From the NCBI RefSeq assembly GCF_000740675.1, contig NZ_JPXI01000031.1, forward strand, positions 1-64,000: a DNA stretch of 64,000 nt, written 5' to 3'. A program made the translations under genes and the position numbers. This document shows, one piece after another, positions 61,668 to 64,000 of this stretch. How positions within the stretch are numbered: position 1 is the first letter of the stretch; each line of letters starts with the position of its first letter. A model generated the notes under the pieces. That model did no database searches. It saw only the letters and a program-made list of their open reading frames with translations, and was not told where the DNA came from. The stretch is from Massilia sp. BSC265. Its GTDB lineage: Bacteria; Pseudomonadota; Gammaproteobacteria; Burkholderiales; Burkholderiaceae_D.

Positions 61668-62504
61668 TCAATCGAGGTCGGCAGGGTCGTGGCGTTCCGG
61701 CACCTGCTCGTCCGGATTGCCGCGCACGCGGTTGACCTTGCGGCCACGGATGACGGCCGGGCGCGCCGCGATCTCGTCCGCCCAGCGGCGCACGTGCCGG
61801 TACTCGTGCACGGACAGGAATTCGCCCGCCTCGTACAGCTCGCCGCGCACCATGCCGCCGTACCACGGCCAGATTGCCATGTCGGCGATCGTGTACGTGT
61901 CGCCGGCTACATAGCGCTTGTCGGCAAGTTCGCGGTCGAGCACGTCGAGCTGGCGCTTGGTTTCCATCGCATAGCGGTCGATCGGGTATTGCAGCTTTTC
62001 CGGCGCGTAGGCGTAGAAGTGGCCGAAGCCGCCGCCCACGAAAGGTGCCGAACCCATCTGCCAGAACAGCCAGTTCATGGTCTCGGCGCGCGCCGGTCCG
62101 CTCTTGGGAAGGAAGGCGCCGAACTTCTCGGCCAGGTAGACCAGGATCGAGCCCGATTCGAACACGCGCACCGCTTGCTCGCCAGTACGGTCGACCAGGG
62201 CCGGGATCTTCGAATTCGGGTTGATCTCGACGAAGCCGCTCGAGAACTGGGCACCCTCGTTGATCTTGATGAGCCAGGCGTCGTATTCGGCCTGGACGTA
62301 GCCGAGGGCCAGCAGCTCTTCCAGCATGATGGTCACCTTGACGCCGTTGGGCGTGGCCAGCGAATACAGCTGCAGCGGGTGCTTGCCGACCGGGAGTTCG
62401 GCTTCGTGGGTCGGGCCGGCGACCGGACGGTTGATGTTGGCGAAGGTGCCGCCGGATGAGGCGGGCGGGGTCCAGACTTTCGGTGGGACGTAGGGTTCGG
62501 TCAT
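61668..62504 (-). CDS. yghU: YghU-type glutathione S-transferase
   Basis: 278 aa from MTEPYVPPKVWTPPASSGGT, with GGAG 7 nt upstream. N-terminal thioredoxin-fold domain with YSLATPNGVKVTIMLEELLA and NPNSKIPALVD, ESGSILVYLAEKFG, then the helical domain with MNWLFWQMGSAPFVGGGFGH. YghU-type enzymes bind two glutathiones and reduce disulfides or organic peroxides. Confidence 0.92.
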   Translation of the reverse strand: MTEPYVPPKVWTPPASSGGTFANINRPVAGPTHEAELPVGKHPLQLYSLATPNGVKVTIMLEELLALGYVQAEYDAWLIKINEGAQFSSGFVEINPNSKIPALVDRTGEQAVRVFESGSILVYLAEKFGAFLPKSGPARAETMNWLFWQMGSAPFVGGGFGHFYAYAPEKLQYPIDRYAMETKRQLDVLDRELADKRYVAGDTYTIADMAIWPWYGGMVRGELYEAGEFLSVHEYRHVRRWADEIAARPAVIRGRKVNRVRGNPDEQVPERHDPADLD

Positions 62505-62683
62505 CGGGGGCTCCGTTGGCATCTGGTCAAAGTGCCATTCTAGCCGGGGCATGCAGAACCTGCCGGACGGCGAGGGAGCGGAAAGACGGGCTGCGCGTTG
62601 ACGAGTCGCCCCTCAACTACAGGTATACTTCGACGACTTCAAGGCCAGGGGGCCGTGAATTCGTATGCAAGGAGATCGCAACG

Positions 62684-63109
62684 GTGATTCGTCAGATGTG
62701 CAACTACGATATGGAAAGAGTGCTGGACATCTGGCTGCGTGCGTCGATCCAGGCGCACGCTTTCATCAGCGAGCAATTCTGGCGTGCGCAGCTCGGCAAC
62801 ATGCGCACCCTGTACCTGCCTGCGGCCACCTCGTATGTGTTCGAACGCGATGGCGGGGTAGCCGGCTTCTATAGCCTGTACGGCGACGCCTTGGCCGCGC
62901 TCTTCGTGGATCCGGATCGTCAGGGAGCAGGCATCGGGAGCCTGCTCCTCGCAGATGCCAAAAACCATCGAAGCGGGCTCGAACTGGCGGTGTATTCGGC
63001 CAATCACGCAGCCCGGAGATTCTATGAAAGGCATGGTTTCATCGCGGTCGATGAACGGCCGGATGAGCATACGGGGCATCCGGAAACCCTGTTGCGCTGG
63101 CAGGCCTAG
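62684..63109 (+). CDS. GNAT family N-acetyltransferase
   Basis: 141 aa from the GTG at 62684 (AAGGAG 9 nt upstream), reading VIRQMCNYDMERVLDIWLRA. Acetyl-CoA loop DRQGAGIGSLLL, then ELAVYSANHAARRFYERHGF. Resembles YjaB-type acetyltransferases. Substrate unknown. Convergent with rpoH across a shared terminator. Confidence 0.87.
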   Translation: MIRQMCNYDMERVLDIWLRASIQAHAFISEQFWRAQLGNMRTLYLPAATSYVFERDGGVAGFYSLYGDALAALFVDPDRQGAGIGSLLLADAKNHRSGLELAVYSANHAARRFYERHGFIAVDERPDEHTGHPETLLRWQA

Positions 63110-63162
63110 CGGACGCCGTGAGGCGCTGAGGGTGGGATCGGTGTCACCATCCCGCTAGAAAA

Positions 63163-63199
63163 AAGAACGGCCCGGCCGCAATGCGACCGGGCCGTTCTT
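63163..63199. terminator. Bidirectional terminator between GNAT and rpoH
   Basis: AAGAACGGCCCGG (63163-63175) and CCGGGCCGTTCTT (63187-63199) form a perfect 13-bp stem. An A run at 63159-63164 gives a U-tract on the minus strand, so it best serves rpoH. Confidence 0.9.
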
Positions 63200-63213
63200 C
63201 ATGGGGGGCAGGC

Positions 63214-64000
63214 TTACACGTATGCCGCCAGCGCGCCCTTCATCTTCTTCAGCGCAGCCGATTCGATCTGGCGGATACGCTCGGCCGACACGCCGAACTC
63301 CTCGGCCAGCGTGTGCAGCGTGGCGCCCGAACCGTCGTCGTTGGCCAGCCAGCGCGCTTCGACGATGCGGCGCGAACGCGGGTCCAGCTTCGACAGGGCG
63401 GTCTCCAGGCCTTCCGACTGCAGGCGGTCGTGTTGCTCGGCCTCCAGCACGCGGGTCGGTTCCTGCTGCTCCGACGACAGGTAGGCGATCGGGGCGAACT
63501 TGTCGTCTTCGTCGTCGGTCGGCGATTCGAGGGCGATGTCACGGCCCGACAGGCGGGTTTCCATCTCGATCACTTCCTCGCGCTTGACGTCGAGCATCTT
63601 CGCCAGTTCGTCGACCTGGCTTGGGGTCATGGTGTCCAGGCCCTGCTTGTTGCTGCGCAGGTTGAAGAACAGCTTGCGCTGGGCCTTGGTCGTCGCGACC
63701 TTCACCAGGCGCCAGTTCTTCAGGATGTATTCGTGCATCTCGGCCTTGATCCAGTGCATCGCGTACGAAACGAGGCGCACGCCCTGGTTCGGATCGAAGC
63801 GCTTGACCGCTTTCATGAGGCCGATATTGCCTTCCTGAATCAGGTCGGCGTGCGGCAGCCCGTAGCCGAGATAGCCGCGTGCGATCGACACCACCAGGCG
63901 CAGGTGCGACAGCACCAGCTTTTGGGCGGCGTCCAGGTCATTCTTTTCCCGCAGCGATTTCGCCAACGAAACTTCTTCTTCGTGGGTCAGCATCGGCAGG
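63214..64000 (-). CDS. rpoH: RpoH, heat-shock sigma factor 32, 5' end outside window
   Basis: About 262 residues visible; the frame runs off the window at 64000, and comparison with RpoH suggests some 25-30 N-terminal residues are missing. Region 2 reads LVVSIARGYLGYGLPHADLI, QEGNIGLMKAVKRFDP and SYAMHWIKAEMHEYILKNWR; the RpoH box is TTKAQRKLFFNLR. Region 4 is LDPRSRRIVEARWL, LHTLAEEFGVSAERIRQIE. Directs RNA polymerase to heat-shock promoters. Confidence 0.95.
   Translation of the reverse strand, partial: LPMLTHEEEVSLAKSLREKNDLDAAQKLVLSHLRLVVSIARGYLGYGLPHADLIQEGNIGLMKAVKRFDPNQGVRLVSYAMHWIKAEMHEYILKNWRLVKVATTKAQRKLFFNLRSNKQGLDTMTPSQVDELAKMLDVKREEVIEMETRLSGRDIALESPTDDEDDKFAPIAYLSSEQQEPTRVLEAEQHDRLQSEGLETALSKLDPRSRRIVEARWLANDDGSGATLHTLAEEFGVSAERIRQIESAALKKMKGALAAYV

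Overview
The window is GC-rich, densely packed bacterial chromosome. Gene content and protein style point to a betaproteobacterium of the Burkholderiales, most like Oxalobacteraceae such as Massilia, Duganella or Janthinobacterium. This is inferred from PEP-CTERM surface proteins, an aa3 oxidase locus with the small Burkholderiales assembly proteins, a comF/trmL/bioC neighbourhood and RpoH. No tRNA, rRNA, CRISPR array, phage or transposase gene was found.

Layout. (1) 1-10.6 kb: a Tat-exported PhoX-like protein, three of the window's four PEP-CTERM proteins, YaiI, OxyR, PilU, RfaE2, and an S8 protease preceded by a clear c-di-GMP-I (GEMM) riboswitch; two PEP-CTERM genes have sigma-54-type promoter matches. 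(2) 10.9-15.6 kb: an osmotic/potassium group (MscS channel, DUF389 protein, TrkH/TrkA). (3) 15.8-18.8 kb: the fourth PEP-CTERM protein, TrmL, ComF, BioC. (4) 18.8-28.4 kb: a complete cytochrome c oxidase locus (coxB, ctaD, 40-aa assembly protein, ctaG, DUF2970, ctaE, DUF2909, SURF1, a Sco-like membrane protein, ctaA, ctaB, SCO). (5) 28.4-34.7 kb: AI-2E family transporter, a decayed spot with methionine aminopeptidase and TerC remnants, HIT protein, an RsbQ-like hydrolase next to a PAS hybrid histidine kinase, and a CNNM/CorC protein. (6) 34.8-41.2 kb: NhaR divergent from a DUF475-TerD-AIM24-TerD group, then a large sensor kinase. (7) 41.3-44.9 kb: a GntR(YtrA-type)-ABC operon with a visible operator, and a bile acid:Na+ symporter homologue. 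(8) 45-56 kb: secreted hypothetical protein, CHASE3-GGDEF cyclase, gamma-glutamyltransferase, PstS with a Pho-box match, a PhoB-like regulator with a degenerate receiver, a TPR hydrolase and a GGDEF-EAL protein. (9) 56-64 kb: a manganese (yybP-ykoY) riboswitch, mntP, a small exported protein, a TerC-CBS protein, HtpX, ExoD, VOC, GST, GNAT and rpoH (cut by the window edge).

Themes. Second-messenger control is visible at both ends: two GGDEF proteins and a c-di-GMP riboswitch on a secreted protease. Metal and stress handling recurs (Mn riboswitch/mntP, TerC-like and TerD proteins, CNNM protein, OxyR, RpoH, HtpX). Four intergenic copies of one inverted-repeat family (GTAGGGTGGGCGG-type ends) punctuate the 23.8-51 kb stretch. 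The strongest leads are the riboswitch with competing leader pairings, the RsbQ-PAS kinase pair, the Asp-to-Glu pseudo-receiver beside pstS, the repeat family, and the leader peptide ahead of coxB.
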